Part shown: piece after piece, positions 1-9,168 of the stretch
Layout: each line of letters opens with the position of its first letter
How positions within the stretch are numbered: the stretch's first letter is position 1
Assembly: GCA_038240295.1 (NCBI GenBank)
Contig: JBBSDW010000030.1
Coordinates: forward strand, 1-24,320
Source: JABDDM01 sp038240295
GTDB taxonomy: Bacteria; Bacteroidota; Ignavibacteria; Palsa-1295
Length of the DNA stretch: 24,320 bases
Direction of reading: 5' to 3'
The notes under the pieces: generated by a model
Database searches by the model: none
Seen by the model: only the letters and a program-made list of their open reading frames with translations
Told to the model about the DNA's origin: nothing
Program-made: the position numbers and the translations under genes

Positions 1-1863
1 ATGATCGGCAGCGTAGCAGTTAATCAGCGAACGAAAACGCTTCTTCAAAAGTGGTGCTTGGGATGTTTATTGATGGTTTGTTTGCTTTTCGCTTCGCGAG
101 GGGCTGCGCAGATCACGGTCGTGCTGCATCAGCCGCCGCCGAACCGGCTTAAGGTCGCCGACCTTTGGGTAGTCGATTTGATCAACCCGACCAAAACCAC
201 CTACAAAGTTTATCTTCACGGTACGGCCGACGAGGTAAGTATTCCTTCGCGGCCGCTTCATGTCGTGGACGCGAAGACAGCCCCGTTTACACTTCCGCCG
301 GGATTCCACCGCGTCACTGGCGCAGATATCGCACCGATTAGAGTCAACTCGTCCGACCCCGCTTATACGAACATTGTTACCTCGACGGGCGTCGTGCCTT
401 CAGGCGATTATGAGATCTGTGTCGAAGTTAAAGATGTCGCGAGCGATGCGCGCTTAGGGATCGATTGCTATGAACAGTCGATCGACAATACAACGCCGCC
501 GATCCTCGTCACACCCTTCAATGGATCTGAGGTTTCGGAGAAGCTTCCGATCTTCACGTGGATCTCACCCGCGCCGATCATTAACTTTCGGGTGCAATAC
601 ACGCTGCGACTTGTCGAAGTATTGGGACAGCAATCGCCCTTCGATGCAATGCAGTCGAACTATGCCTATTTCACTGCCTCGCGAATCCAGCGGACGCTCT
701 TTCAATATCCGCTTTCGAGCCGACCGCTTGAGGCCGGCAAGCATTATGCGTGGAAGATCGATGCATATTCGGCAAGCAGTTCGCGCTCGTTCCTTGTCGG
801 TGAAAGTGAAATTTGGGATTTCACCTATCAGCCATTAACGACCGACCCATTCGCAAGCGGTGGTGCGCTTACCGGTGCAGACCTGAATGTGAATTCGGGT
901 TCGGAAGCCGATAGCATCCATCTCCACGATTTCTGGGAAGATTTTGGCAGCGGCAATTTTTACATACCCTACAATTCGATCAATCTGCTGTCGTCCAATC
1001 TTGCGGTCGATCCATCGGACATCGGATCGGTTGAACTCTACAACGACCCGAACGCTCGAAACTTTGTCCCGAACACGCCGAATGATACTTCGCATGGTGA
1101 GGATTGCTTACGTGGACCGAGCGTGCATCTCGCCTTCGACTACCCGCAAGTCGAGCGCGCACCCGCTAATTGGTCGCAGCCTTTTGGCGTCGATTGGTCG
1201 GTACTTCATAATGCACCGCTCGATCACATCGATCTTCGCATTGCGATCTGGGGACACGAGGAAGCGCCGCTCGCGCACTACATCTATCGGGCCTCAAGCG
1301 GTTCGATCGCGACGGCGACGACGTTTGATCCGAGGCCATTCATTCTCAACCCCTCTGCCGGCGGCATCGTCTGTGTGATCACCGCAGTGGCGATCGATCT
1401 CAATGGGCATTCGAGCGGGGAAATGCGTAAGCTTTATATGGCGGGCAGCTTTAGCGCACCACCACCAGTTGTCGTGGCTGATAGCCCACCGTGGACTGGC
1501 CTCGCATCGTCACTTCCTGCCACATCGATCGTTATTACCGGAGGTGACCGATCGGGCACGCATTATAGCACGGTCTCGCCGAACACTCTTTTGGTTTCGC
1601 CGAGCGTGAATCCAACGTTGACGGTTATCAACCGAGATACGAAAGCTCACCATTTACATTCGTCATTTACGCCGCCGTATCCCGAGTCCGCTCATCTCTC
1701 GATCGGTGGGGTCGCCGCGCTCGATGCAACAGAACTTCCAGCCGGAGCCACGACCGAACTTCACTTCCCTTCAAGCGCGCCAGGTTGCTATGTCTGGACG
1801 CTCTTTGATGAAGATGACCCTTTCATGACCCACACGGTGACCATTCGCGTAGCCCCACACTAG
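1..1863 (+). CDS. Secreted protein with paralogous N-terminal adaptor domains and a cupredoxin-like C-terminus
   Basis: This is a 620-aa exported protein of unknown function. A Sec signal peptide covers residues 1-36: basic start, a hydrophobic core around residues 19-32, and cleavage at G-A-A before Gln37. Residues 37-165 form a beta-rich domain with the block PPPNRLKVADLW and a cysteine pair (in YEIC and GIDC). Residues 166-277 form an FN3-like domain ending in SEIWDFTY. Both domains recur in the gene at 13649, so the two are paralogues. Residues 280-490 are unique and unrecognised. Residues 530-620 could be a cupredoxin-like sandwich: H550, H551 and H553 lie about 45 residues before C596, followed by M609 and H611, but the usual His shortly after the Cys is missing. 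It is the first gene of a probable five-gene operon. The ATG is at the window edge, so an upstream start cannot be excluded, though the signal peptide fits this one. Confidence 0.8.
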   Translation: MIGSVAVNQRTKTLLQKWCLGCLLMVCLLFASRGAAQITVVLHQPPPNRLKVADLWVVDLINPTKTTYKVYLHGTADEVSIPSRPLHVVDAKTAPFTLPPGFHRVTGADIAPIRVNSSDPAYTNIVTSTGVVPSGDYEICVEVKDVASDARLGIDCYEQSIDNTTPPILVTPFNGSEVSEKLPIFTWISPAPIINFRVQYTLRLVEVLGQQSPFDAMQSNYAYFTASRIQRTLFQYPLSSRPLEAGKHYAWKIDAYSASSSRSFLVGESEIWDFTYQPLTTDPFASGGALTGADLNVNSGSEADSIHLHDFWEDFGSGNFYIPYNSINLLSSNLAVDPSDIGSVELYNDPNARNFVPNTPNDTSHGEDCLRGPSVHLAFDYPQVERAPANWSQPFGVDWSVLHNAPLDHIDLRIAIWGHEEAPLAHYIYRASSGSIATATTFDPRPFILNPSAGGIVCVITAVAIDLNGHSSGEMRKLYMAGSFSAPPPVVVADSPPWTGLASSLPATSIVITGGDRSGTHYSTVSPNTLLVSPSVNPTLTVINRDTKAHHLHSSFTPPYPESAHLSIGGVAALDATELPAGATTELHFPSSAPGCYVWTLFDEDDPFMTHTVTIRVAPH

Positions 1864-1930
1864 CACCAACTCGCTCGACACGACGCATTTACTGCTTGCA
1901 CTATCACGCGATCGATGAAGTAACAATGAG

Positions 1931-4015
1931 ATGGTCAGTACAGCGCTCCTGAGAAATACATCGAATGTTCGGCCGATCCCATTGGGATTGGCCTCGATCT
2001 GCGTTCTTCTCGCGATCACGACGAGCGCATTTGCACAGTTCGTCGGTGAAGCGAATACCTACCCCGCGATCGGCCCATTGCAGGGAGCGACGCTGCCATT
2101 TGTTTTTTCAGGAACAAGCAGACTTGAAGGACAGAATGCAAACCGAATCGGTACCGGCTCCGAGATCCCGCAAAGCTACTGGCGCATCGAACTCGTCCCG
2201 ACCATTACAGCGTATGGTGTTCCTTTTTCTTTAAACGTGCTGCTTTCGAGCGATCAAAGCAACGTCCGGCAAAATGTCGATACGATCGGTCTTTATCTCA
2301 ATCCGCAATATTATCAGGACATCATTCGGCAGAAAGTTAGCGACAAGATCGACGAGCTGGAGAACAACGAATCCATCAAGAAGATCGAGTCGATCAAAGA
2401 TGCCGCGCAGGATCCGCTCCACGCGATCAGTCAGTCGGCACTCGCCGATTCGGTAAAAGCTCAGGCACCGGATGCTACGAAGGATATGGACAAATATCAG
2501 GAGTTGCAGCAACTTCAGGATATTCGCAATGGTGATGTCTCGAAACATCTCGACGATGTCAAGAGCCTCGGCCTGATGACATCCAGTGAAAGTTTTTTCT
2601 CGAATTTCCCAACCCTCGCCGTCGGCGTCACCTATCCAAACCTTACGCCGCTTACGCTGAGTGGTGTGCCTGTTACGGGAGCCAACGTCGAATGGACGCC
2701 GGGTAATTTTTATCTCCAGGTCGCTGGAGGACAAACGCAGAAGGCGATCGTGCGCGATACGCTCACTGTCGATTATCAGAACACACTCGTTGCCGGAGTG
2801 ATCGGTTTTGGCAAGCGCAATGAGTCGCACTTTCATTTGACGACGCTCTACGCGAAGGATAACAGCGAGAGTATCGCGCAACCACAAACGGCACTCGATT
2901 CGACATTCGCAGATAGCAGCATCTTATTTCGCAATGGCCCTCGAGCCAATTACGTACTCGGCGCCGATCTCCTGCTCATTCCCGACGAACATTTTAGTTT
3001 GTCTGCCGAAGTGGATGGTTCGCTGCTGACAAGTGATACCCGCTCAGCCGGAGTGAGCAGTACCGATATCCCGAGCTGGGTGAGAAAACTTGTCGATCCG
3101 ACGATATCGAGTTACGTCGACTATTCCTATAACGTCCAAGGTACGGTGAATTTGCCAGAATCGAATTCACGAATCAGCGGCAGCACCCGTCGCGTCGGCC
3201 CTGGATATTTTTCGCTCGGGACGCCGAACCTCCGCAATGACGATCTCCGCTATGAAGGAAAGATCGATCAATATTTCGACAAGCGGCAGATCTCGCTATC
3301 CGGGTTTTATCGTACGGAACACGATAACCTGATCCCCTGGAAGCAGGCGACGACTACGATCGGCAGTTACGGAGTTTCGATGGGCCTGAATTTTCGCAAG
3401 CTGCCTTACTTTCGCGTAAGCTACTCGCCTTATACCCAAACGAGTGTCGTTACCGATTCAGCCCTCAAAGCATCGCCGCAAGGGGATAGCCTTGCGATCA
3501 AGAATCAAACGCAGTTGATCTCGGTACTCACCGGTTACAATCTTGTGCTTGGCCATACTGTCCTCTCGACAAATTTCTCTTTCTCGCGACAGGATACTCG
3601 AACCAAGTATGGCGTCGGCGATTACAGTTCGAATAATTATAATTTGAACGAGATCGTGAACCTTGCGATCCCGCTCTCGCTCTCGGCCGGAATCGGAGTC
3701 ATCGTTCCGCATGCAATTCCCGATACATTAAATTCGATCTTTACGCTCGATCTTTCAGGCACCTACACTGCCTTCGATGTCTGGACAAGCTCGCTTGGGG
3801 TCACGATCGCAACGCAAAAAAACATCGATTCGAAATCGGGCTTTTATGTGAGTACGACGTTTCCTGTCTGGAAGATCGGCAGTCTTGAAATACGTGCCGA
3901 GAAAAATCTTTATACCGCGATCTCGCAACAGATCATCACCGGCCCGCCGACGATCGCGCAGTCGGGCAACTATGATGAATTCCTGTTACGAGTAACGTTA
4001 ACAAAAAGTTGGTGA
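1931..4015 (+). CDS. Probable outer-membrane beta-barrel protein with a coiled-coil insert
   Basis: This is a 694-aa exported protein, probably in the outer membrane. The signal peptide spans residues 1-35 and is cut at A-F-A before Gln36. Residues about 134-219 are highly charged and helical (DKIDELENNESIKKIESIKD and onward), which predicts a coiled coil facing the periplasm or the surface. From about residue 235 (YPNLTPLTLSGVPV) to the end the chain alternates polar and hydrophobic residues in short strands and ends in Trp694, as expected for a barrel closed by a C-terminal aromatic residue. No plug or TonB box is visible, so a TonB receptor is unlikely. It follows the first adaptor gene by 67 bases and precedes the Tat-exported giant by 82. 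A specific function is not recognisable. The barrel is inferred from pattern only; a surface beta-helix is the main alternative. Confidence 0.72.
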   Translation: MVSTALLRNTSNVRPIPLGLASICVLLAITTSAFAQFVGEANTYPAIGPLQGATLPFVFSGTSRLEGQNANRIGTGSEIPQSYWRIELVPTITAYGVPFSLNVLLSSDQSNVRQNVDTIGLYLNPQYYQDIIRQKVSDKIDELENNESIKKIESIKDAAQDPLHAISQSALADSVKAQAPDATKDMDKYQELQQLQDIRNGDVSKHLDDVKSLGLMTSSESFFSNFPTLAVGVTYPNLTPLTLSGVPVTGANVEWTPGNFYLQVAGGQTQKAIVRDTLTVDYQNTLVAGVIGFGKRNESHFHLTTLYAKDNSESIAQPQTALDSTFADSSILFRNGPRANYVLGADLLLIPDEHFSLSAEVDGSLLTSDTRSAGVSSTDIPSWVRKLVDPTISSYVDYSYNVQGTVNLPESNSRISGSTRRVGPGYFSLGTPNLRNDDLRYEGKIDQYFDKRQISLSGFYRTEHDNLIPWKQATTTIGSYGVSMGLNFRKLPYFRVSYSPYTQTSVVTDSALKASPQGDSLAIKNQTQLISVLTGYNLVLGHTVLSTNFSFSRQDTRTKYGVGDYSSNNYNLNEIVNLAIPLSLSAGIGVIVPHAIPDTLNSIFTLDLSGTYTAFDVWTSSLGVTIATQKNIDSKSGFYVSTTFPVWKIGSLEIRAEKNLYTAISQQIITGPPTIAQSGNYDEFLLRVTLTKSW

Positions 4016-4018
4016 CCA

Positions 4019-4032
4019 GCGCGCTCGCGCGC
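4019..4032. repeat. Short GC-only inverted repeat between two genes
   Basis: GCGCG, a 4-base loop and CGCGC lie just after the barrel gene's stop codon. The stem is strong for its length, but no T run follows, so it is not a typical intrinsic terminator. It could act as an mRNA stability or attenuation hairpin inside the operon, or be chance. Confidence 0.25.
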
Positions 4033-4097
4033 ATACTGTTATGTTGAATCTGTTCTTGCACGAAGTTCTTTTTCGCCTGCAACACCCGAGGTAACGC

Positions 4098-7000
4098 ATG
4101 TCAACTGTTCGCTTAAATCTTAACGCATTACGCAAGCGCAAACCGCAAAGCTTTTTCGCGGATCCGCTCGGTACGCTCGCGAGCGCCGATGACGGGGGCT
4201 TTAAGGCCTCGCGCCGGCAGGTTCTTAAATCGGCGGCAATTGCAGCGGCGGCCATGACTCCTCGCGCACTCTCGGCAAAGTCGGCGGTTGCGCCAGCATT
4301 GCGCGGTGCATTTGCCTTGAAGGAAGATGGTCAGGCACTCCATTTCATGCTCGGCCAAAAAATTTGCTGGACGATCGATCCGGCGCATTTTTCTGGCGAT
4401 CCTACACTTACTTTCGATCGCTCGGATGAGCATCTCTTGATACGTTTGCGCAATGCGCTTTATCCTGGCACACAGATCCCGGCAGACCTGACGCTTTTGA
4501 TTCGAACCCGACTGACCGATTGCAGCATGAAGCTGACGATGGCCTTCGGTAAATTCAAGTCCGAGGGAAGTCTCGAAAACTGGCTTGCGGGTGCCGCTCC
4601 ATTTAAATCGGATGTGCAGCTTGCTCATGAGATCCAAACATCGAGTGCGGGTACGGTGCTCAAGCTCGGTGGGACTGCCCGCGCAAAGTTTTTTCCGACT
4701 TGGACGTTCCAACTGAACGGGACTTCGATAGCGATGCTCCATGGTATTGGCGAGGCGCTCCGTTCCGATGATGTGAAAATCGCGCTGCGAACGAGCGACG
4801 ACTCGCATGCAATTTCCGACAGTGCATCCGGTGGGCATTCAACACATTTTACGCTGCAAAAGGGGAGTGCGAATTGGTCGATCGAACACGGGATCGAGAG
4901 TGAGCGCCACTGGAAACTTGACCTCCAAAATGAATGCCTCGACCAGGTTCGTTTCGAGGCCTTCGACCACGAGAGCGGCCCTGTTCACGCGATCGTCGCC
5001 GAGCAAACGGCCAACACAGTCGGTGCCGCACTCCGGCTTCACGCGATAAAAGCTATTGCAGGTGAAAGCTTCGTGCTTCCGCTTAAGGGCGCCCGAATGG
5101 CGATTCTCTATAACGCATTGGGTGAAGAGCGCGCCTTCACAGCGCAGTATGACGAAACCGCGACATGGCTTCATACGAATGGCTGCTCATTGTTGGTGGG
5201 TGCGCCGAAAGCTGTTTCCAATGAGCCGATCGAGTCGGCTCCGTTCGAAGTATACTCGCGAAATGGGATACTCGAGCATATGCATTGCGAACCTGCGCTT
5301 CTGAAGATTGCTGTCCCGATGAGCGGTGCGCTCGTCGACGTGTCGGACGTTCCAGAAGGGACAAGACTCGCGATCACAACAGTCAAGGAATCGCGGGAGC
5401 ATAAAATTGAAAATCCATTTCTGGCGAGCCTCGCCTTACATGATAACGGTGATGAAAATGCGATTTTACGATTTCCTGCGAATTTTGTAATTGGCGTTGT
5501 TCGGCCAGATGATCTGCTGGTGCTCAAATTTGAATTCATCAACATGGAATTCAAATCCGAAGGCAAGGATGGCCTTCGACTTACAAAGAAAGCAGGCAAG
5601 GATGGACTTGGGTCCTATCTTGTGGTGCACTTTCCTCCGCAGAACATCGCCGAACAAGTTTTTTTTCTAACAACCGACGTCCCCTTCGCAGAGCCGAGCT
5701 CGGCCTCGCTTGGATTGTCTCCTAAGAGCGGATATAAGCCGGACACGTCAGGCAATGAAACCCCGGCGCCGCCGCCAGTCCAGGCTCGGGCGGCATCTCC
5801 GAGCCGGTTGGCGTTTTACATTCCGGCGGAGGTTGATTTCATTTCGTATTCGCTCAAAGCACTCCTCGATTGGACGCGGCTTGTGCCAAGCCTCGTCCCT
5901 GTGGCATTTCCACCTCCGCCGCCGCCGTGGACCATCTATTATTTGCCCGTCGGATCGTTCAAACAGGCGAAGTTGATCTCACGAGATGTAGGGTCAAACT
6001 TCAAATACAACGGTACAAAGTTATCTCGAGCTCAACTCAACGTTCAACTTGCGGGCGCCACTCAGAAGCCGACGCCGCAGATACTCACGGATGTACGGCA
6101 TAGCCCGAAGTTCACCGTGACAACGAATCAAAGTCTTAAGCAGCAGGCAATTTCAAATATTCAACAGCATACAAAAGTATCTCTAAGCTCCGATTCTCTC
6201 TCCTCGATCGGTGATCTAATTTCACAAACCATACCGGGTTCTAAGGTCATTCTGATACCTGGGCTGCTGGACCTAACATTGCGGCCGCCGCATCTTTATG
6301 AAACCGCGCTTGAAACACCCTATCGACTGATTCTCTCTCCGAATCAGTTTGCTGGGTGGGCACATCGAGCGGATCTGCTAACAGAAACGGATGCCAAGGG
6401 AATCGCCTGGACCGAGCTATGGCATACGCGTCTTGGAGTCAAACGAACGGATAGCGACAATAACATTACGATCGATGAACAGGACGATTATTACCGTACA
6501 CTGCGTGCGGTCTGGTCGCCCGATTATAACCCGAATGATGGACCCGATTTCGCGCAAAATCCGAAGCACTTCCCTGCGGATGATCCATTCTTTCGCATGT
6601 CGCTCGATCGACGCGACCGCCATGAGTTGGTCGAGTTGACTGCCGGATTCGCGATCCCGAATTTACCCGACACCGACAAACGCGTCATTCGTGCGGAGCG
6701 CTTGATGCTCAGCTCTCAGGGAGCGTGGATGAATACCCGCGGCGCATGGGACGTACCGTTTGTTGCCGCAAAGCCGCTCTCGCTTGAAGAGTGGCGGCAC
6801 CGCTCTGCGATGGGTCGCGATAACTACGTTCGCGTTGTCTATAAGGGATTTCTCTTTCCGTTTGGACATCGTGCATCGCTGATCAAGGTTACCGAGCGTC
6901 GATTCGAATGGCAGCCTGGCGGTTATAACATCGCCTATCTGCGGCAACGAATGTTCATCGTTGTTCGGCAGCCGCTGAAGCAATATCCGGCCGACTTTCA

Positions 7001-9164
7001 ACCGAATGGCGGACGCAAACTGCCGTTCCAATCGGTCGAGATCACAACTCTCGTTACACCCAACATTAAGAAGCCTGATACAGAGGCGATCTACCCAGGC
7101 GATCCTCAAACTGCGTTCTGGCCCCACATCGCAGCGGACGATCCTGGGCAGTCGTTTCGCTTTCATTGCATTGGCACCGATTGGGAAGGGCGGCGTATCG
7201 AGTTTGTCGCGCCACTTGCGTTCATCGATAATACGCGAGCCTACACGTTCGGTTCGGGCTCGGCGATCGATCTCGCAGTTTCCAAATATGCAAAGGATAC
7301 CGCAAAATCTCTGATCGCATTTAGCGGACAGAAGATCGCCTACGCCGATGCGCGAAAAGCTGGCGATACAACATTCGAAACGACAACGATCACCTTCGGA
7401 GCGGAAAAACCCGATCCCTCGACAACATCTACACAACTCGGTTCGTACGATCAGCCTGGTTTTTATCCAACACTCGAAAGTGCCGCGCTTCATATCGAGG
7501 CCGTAAAACAAATCGTGGCGATGGGCGGTCCAACGCCGATGAAGTACCACACTTCGTTCGTACAAAAAGCGTGGGACGGTCTGCATAATCCTGGACAGGT
7601 ATTTCTGCAGGTGATCGGCGAACCGATCGGGTTAGGCTTTGGCGGTTCTGGCGGCGCTTCGACCGATAAAGTCGGTGGGCTCGTCACACCGAGCATGGCG
7701 ATCTCCGGATTGTCAAGACTTTCTGGCCCCCTCAGCGGCAACATCGATGTGCCCGACGCGTTGCCCGATCCATCGACCTTGCCTGCAGCACTTAAAGGTG
7801 TCTTCGATCCGAAGGATTTCTTCGGCAAGCTCGATCCAAGTAGTATTCAACTGCTTGGAGGTTTGAGTCTAATGGATATCTTGAAGTTAGTTGGCGGTGA
7901 GGCTGCAGACGCTTCAGGTCTAAAGGACGCGATGGAGGCGAACCTCAAGGATCTCGTGAACAATGCGGCCAATCAGATCACGACCGAAGTGATCGACGCA
8001 TTGCCGAAATCCCCGATACCGGCCTACATAACGCAAATGATCTACGATGCGGAGGCTGCAGCGAGTCAGGTGCAGAACGCGCTCAAGATCCCGAAACAAA
8101 TTCAGATATTGTTCAAGTGGAATCCGACCGTGCAGGAGTTTGGACCATTCAAGATCGATGGTGCGCCGGACTCCATTCTTTCTCTCTCTGCACTGCTCGT
8201 CATCCCGATCAACGCGCCAGTAATCCCGACACCCGATCCATCAAAGGGGTTGCCTGATCCATCGACATTCAAGGCGCCGAGCCTCGGCACGCCTGTTTAC
8301 ACGGTGCTCGCAAAGCTGCAGACATTTACGCTCGATCTTTTTGGGGTCATCGCGATCAAGTTTAACTCCGTCACTTTCAAGATGGAGAGTGGCAAAAAAG
8401 CCGACATCAATGCCGATATTGAGGATGTAAGCTTCGAAGGCCCGCTGGCCTTCGTCAACGATCTCGAAAAGGTCATTCCATCGGACGGCTTCAGCGACCC
8501 ACCGAGCATCGAAGTGACACCTACTGGTGTAAAGATCGGATTCGATCTTGCGCTGCCAACGATCAGCGTCGGTGCGTTCTCGCTTTCGCATGTTGCATTG
8601 GGAGCGTCGCTCAACCTTCCCTTCACAGGTGCGCCGCTTCGTTTCCGATTCCATTTCTGTACACGCGAAAATCCATTCCTGCTTACGATCTATTGCTTCG
8701 GCGGCGGAGGATTCTTTGCGATCGAATTGGGGCTCGATGGACTCGAAACCCTTGAAGCCTCCTTCGAATTTGGGGCGGCTGTTGCGCTCGATTTCGGGGT
8801 TGCGTCGGGAAGTGTTTCCATCATGGCGGGTATCTATTTCAAGCTTACAAAGACGGCGACGGGCGACGAATGTCTGATCACAGGCTACGTACGTGTAAAC
8901 GGAAATCTCGATGTCTGCGGTATTATCTCCGTCTCGATCGAACTCTATCTCGAGATCAGTTATGACTCGGGACCACCGAAGAAATGCTGGGGCGAAGCGA
9001 CGCTAACGATCAAAGTATCGGTACTATTCTTTAGCATTGGCTTTAGCACGACGATGCGAAAAGAATTTGTCGATCCTGCACTTCAACTCAAGGATTATAT
9101 GGTTGCCGATGACTGGGCAGCATATCATCTTGCCTTTGCCGATAATTTCCAGGTACAACAATAA
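4098..9164 (+). CDS. Giant Tat-exported protein of unknown function
   Basis: The protein has 1688 aa. Residues 38-60 form a textbook twin-arginine signal: S38-R39-R40-Q-V-L-K44, an alanine-rich hydrophobic stretch, then A-L-S-A before Lys61. It is preceded by an unusually long, 37-residue n-region. Export in a folded state is therefore likely. Most of the rest looks beta-rich. Proline-rich linkers lie near residues 554-560 and 603-608. A conserved-looking block lies at about 897-960 (EEWRHRSAMGRD, YKGFLFPFGHR, YLRQRMFIVVRQP). A helical stretch covers about 1230-1350. The C-terminal ~150 residues are glycine-rich amphipathic strands with several cysteines (GGGGFF near 1535, MAGIYFKL near 1570). 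My unverified impression is that these blocks recur in unnamed large proteins of other phyla. I recognise no catalytic motif. The next gene starts 4 bases downstream, so the two products probably act together. Confidence 0.85.
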   Translation: MSTVRLNLNALRKRKPQSFFADPLGTLASADDGGFKASRRQVLKSAAIAAAAMTPRALSAKSAVAPALRGAFALKEDGQALHFMLGQKICWTIDPAHFSGDPTLTFDRSDEHLLIRLRNALYPGTQIPADLTLLIRTRLTDCSMKLTMAFGKFKSEGSLENWLAGAAPFKSDVQLAHEIQTSSAGTVLKLGGTARAKFFPTWTFQLNGTSIAMLHGIGEALRSDDVKIALRTSDDSHAISDSASGGHSTHFTLQKGSANWSIEHGIESERHWKLDLQNECLDQVRFEAFDHESGPVHAIVAEQTANTVGAALRLHAIKAIAGESFVLPLKGARMAILYNALGEERAFTAQYDETATWLHTNGCSLLVGAPKAVSNEPIESAPFEVYSRNGILEHMHCEPALLKIAVPMSGALVDVSDVPEGTRLAITTVKESREHKIENPFLASLALHDNGDENAILRFPANFVIGVVRPDDLLVLKFEFINMEFKSEGKDGLRLTKKAGKDGLGSYLVVHFPPQNIAEQVFFLTTDVPFAEPSSASLGLSPKSGYKPDTSGNETPAPPPVQARAASPSRLAFYIPAEVDFISYSLKALLDWTRLVPSLVPVAFPPPPPPWTIYYLPVGSFKQAKLISRDVGSNFKYNGTKLSRAQLNVQLAGATQKPTPQILTDVRHSPKFTVTTNQSLKQQAISNIQQHTKVSLSSDSLSSIGDLISQTIPGSKVILIPGLLDLTLRPPHLYETALETPYRLILSPNQFAGWAHRADLLTETDAKGIAWTELWHTRLGVKRTDSDNNITIDEQDDYYRTLRAVWSPDYNPNDGPDFAQNPKHFPADDPFFRMSLDRRDRHELVELTAGFAIPNLPDTDKRVIRAERLMLSSQGAWMNTRGAWDVPFVAAKPLSLEEWRHRSAMGRDNYVRVVYKGFLFPFGHRASLIKVTERRFEWQPGGYNIAYLRQRMFIVVRQPLKQYPADFQPNGGRKLPFQSVEITTLVTPNIKKPDTEAIYPGDPQTAFWPHIAADDPGQSFRFHCIGTDWEGRRIEFVAPLAFIDNTRAYTFGSGSAIDLAVSKYAKDTAKSLIAFSGQKIAYADARKAGDTTFETTTITFGAEKPDPSTTSTQLGSYDQPGFYPTLESAALHIEAVKQIVAMGGPTPMKYHTSFVQKAWDGLHNPGQVFLQVIGEPIGLGFGGSGGASTDKVGGLVTPSMAISGLSRLSGPLSGNIDVPDALPDPSTLPAALKGVFDPKDFFGKLDPSSIQLLGGLSLMDILKLVGGEAADASGLKDAMEANLKDLVNNAANQITTEVIDALPKSPIPAYITQMIYDAEAAASQVQNALKIPKQIQILFKWNPTVQEFGPFKIDGAPDSILSLSALLVIPINAPVIPTPDPSKGLPDPSTFKAPSLGTPVYTVLAKLQTFTLDLFGVIAIKFNSVTFKMESGKKADINADIEDVSFEGPLAFVNDLEKVIPSDGFSDPPSIEVTPTGVKIGFDLALPTISVGAFSLSHVALGASLNLPFTGAPLRFRFHFCTRENPFLLTIYCFGGGGFFAIELGLDGLETLEASFEFGAAVALDFGVASGSVSIMAGIYFKLTKTATGDECLITGYVRVNGNLDVCGIISVSIELYLEISYDSGPPKKCWGEATLTIKVSVLFFSIGFSTTMRKEFVDPALQLKDYMVADDWAAYHLAFADNFQVQQ

Positions 9165-9168
9165 TCCG

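Noticed and set aside
6663..7586. A 307-codon open frame on the minus strand inside the giant Tat protein gene
   Set aside because: It lies wholly within a clear coding frame, is rich in Arg and Cys as antisense shadows usually are, and has no recognisable motif or start context.
9037..9168. Upstream extension of the 1484-aa protein by 44 codons
   Set aside because: It would overlap the end of the preceding gene in another frame and has no protein-like character; ATG 9169 sits 4 bases after the stop codon.
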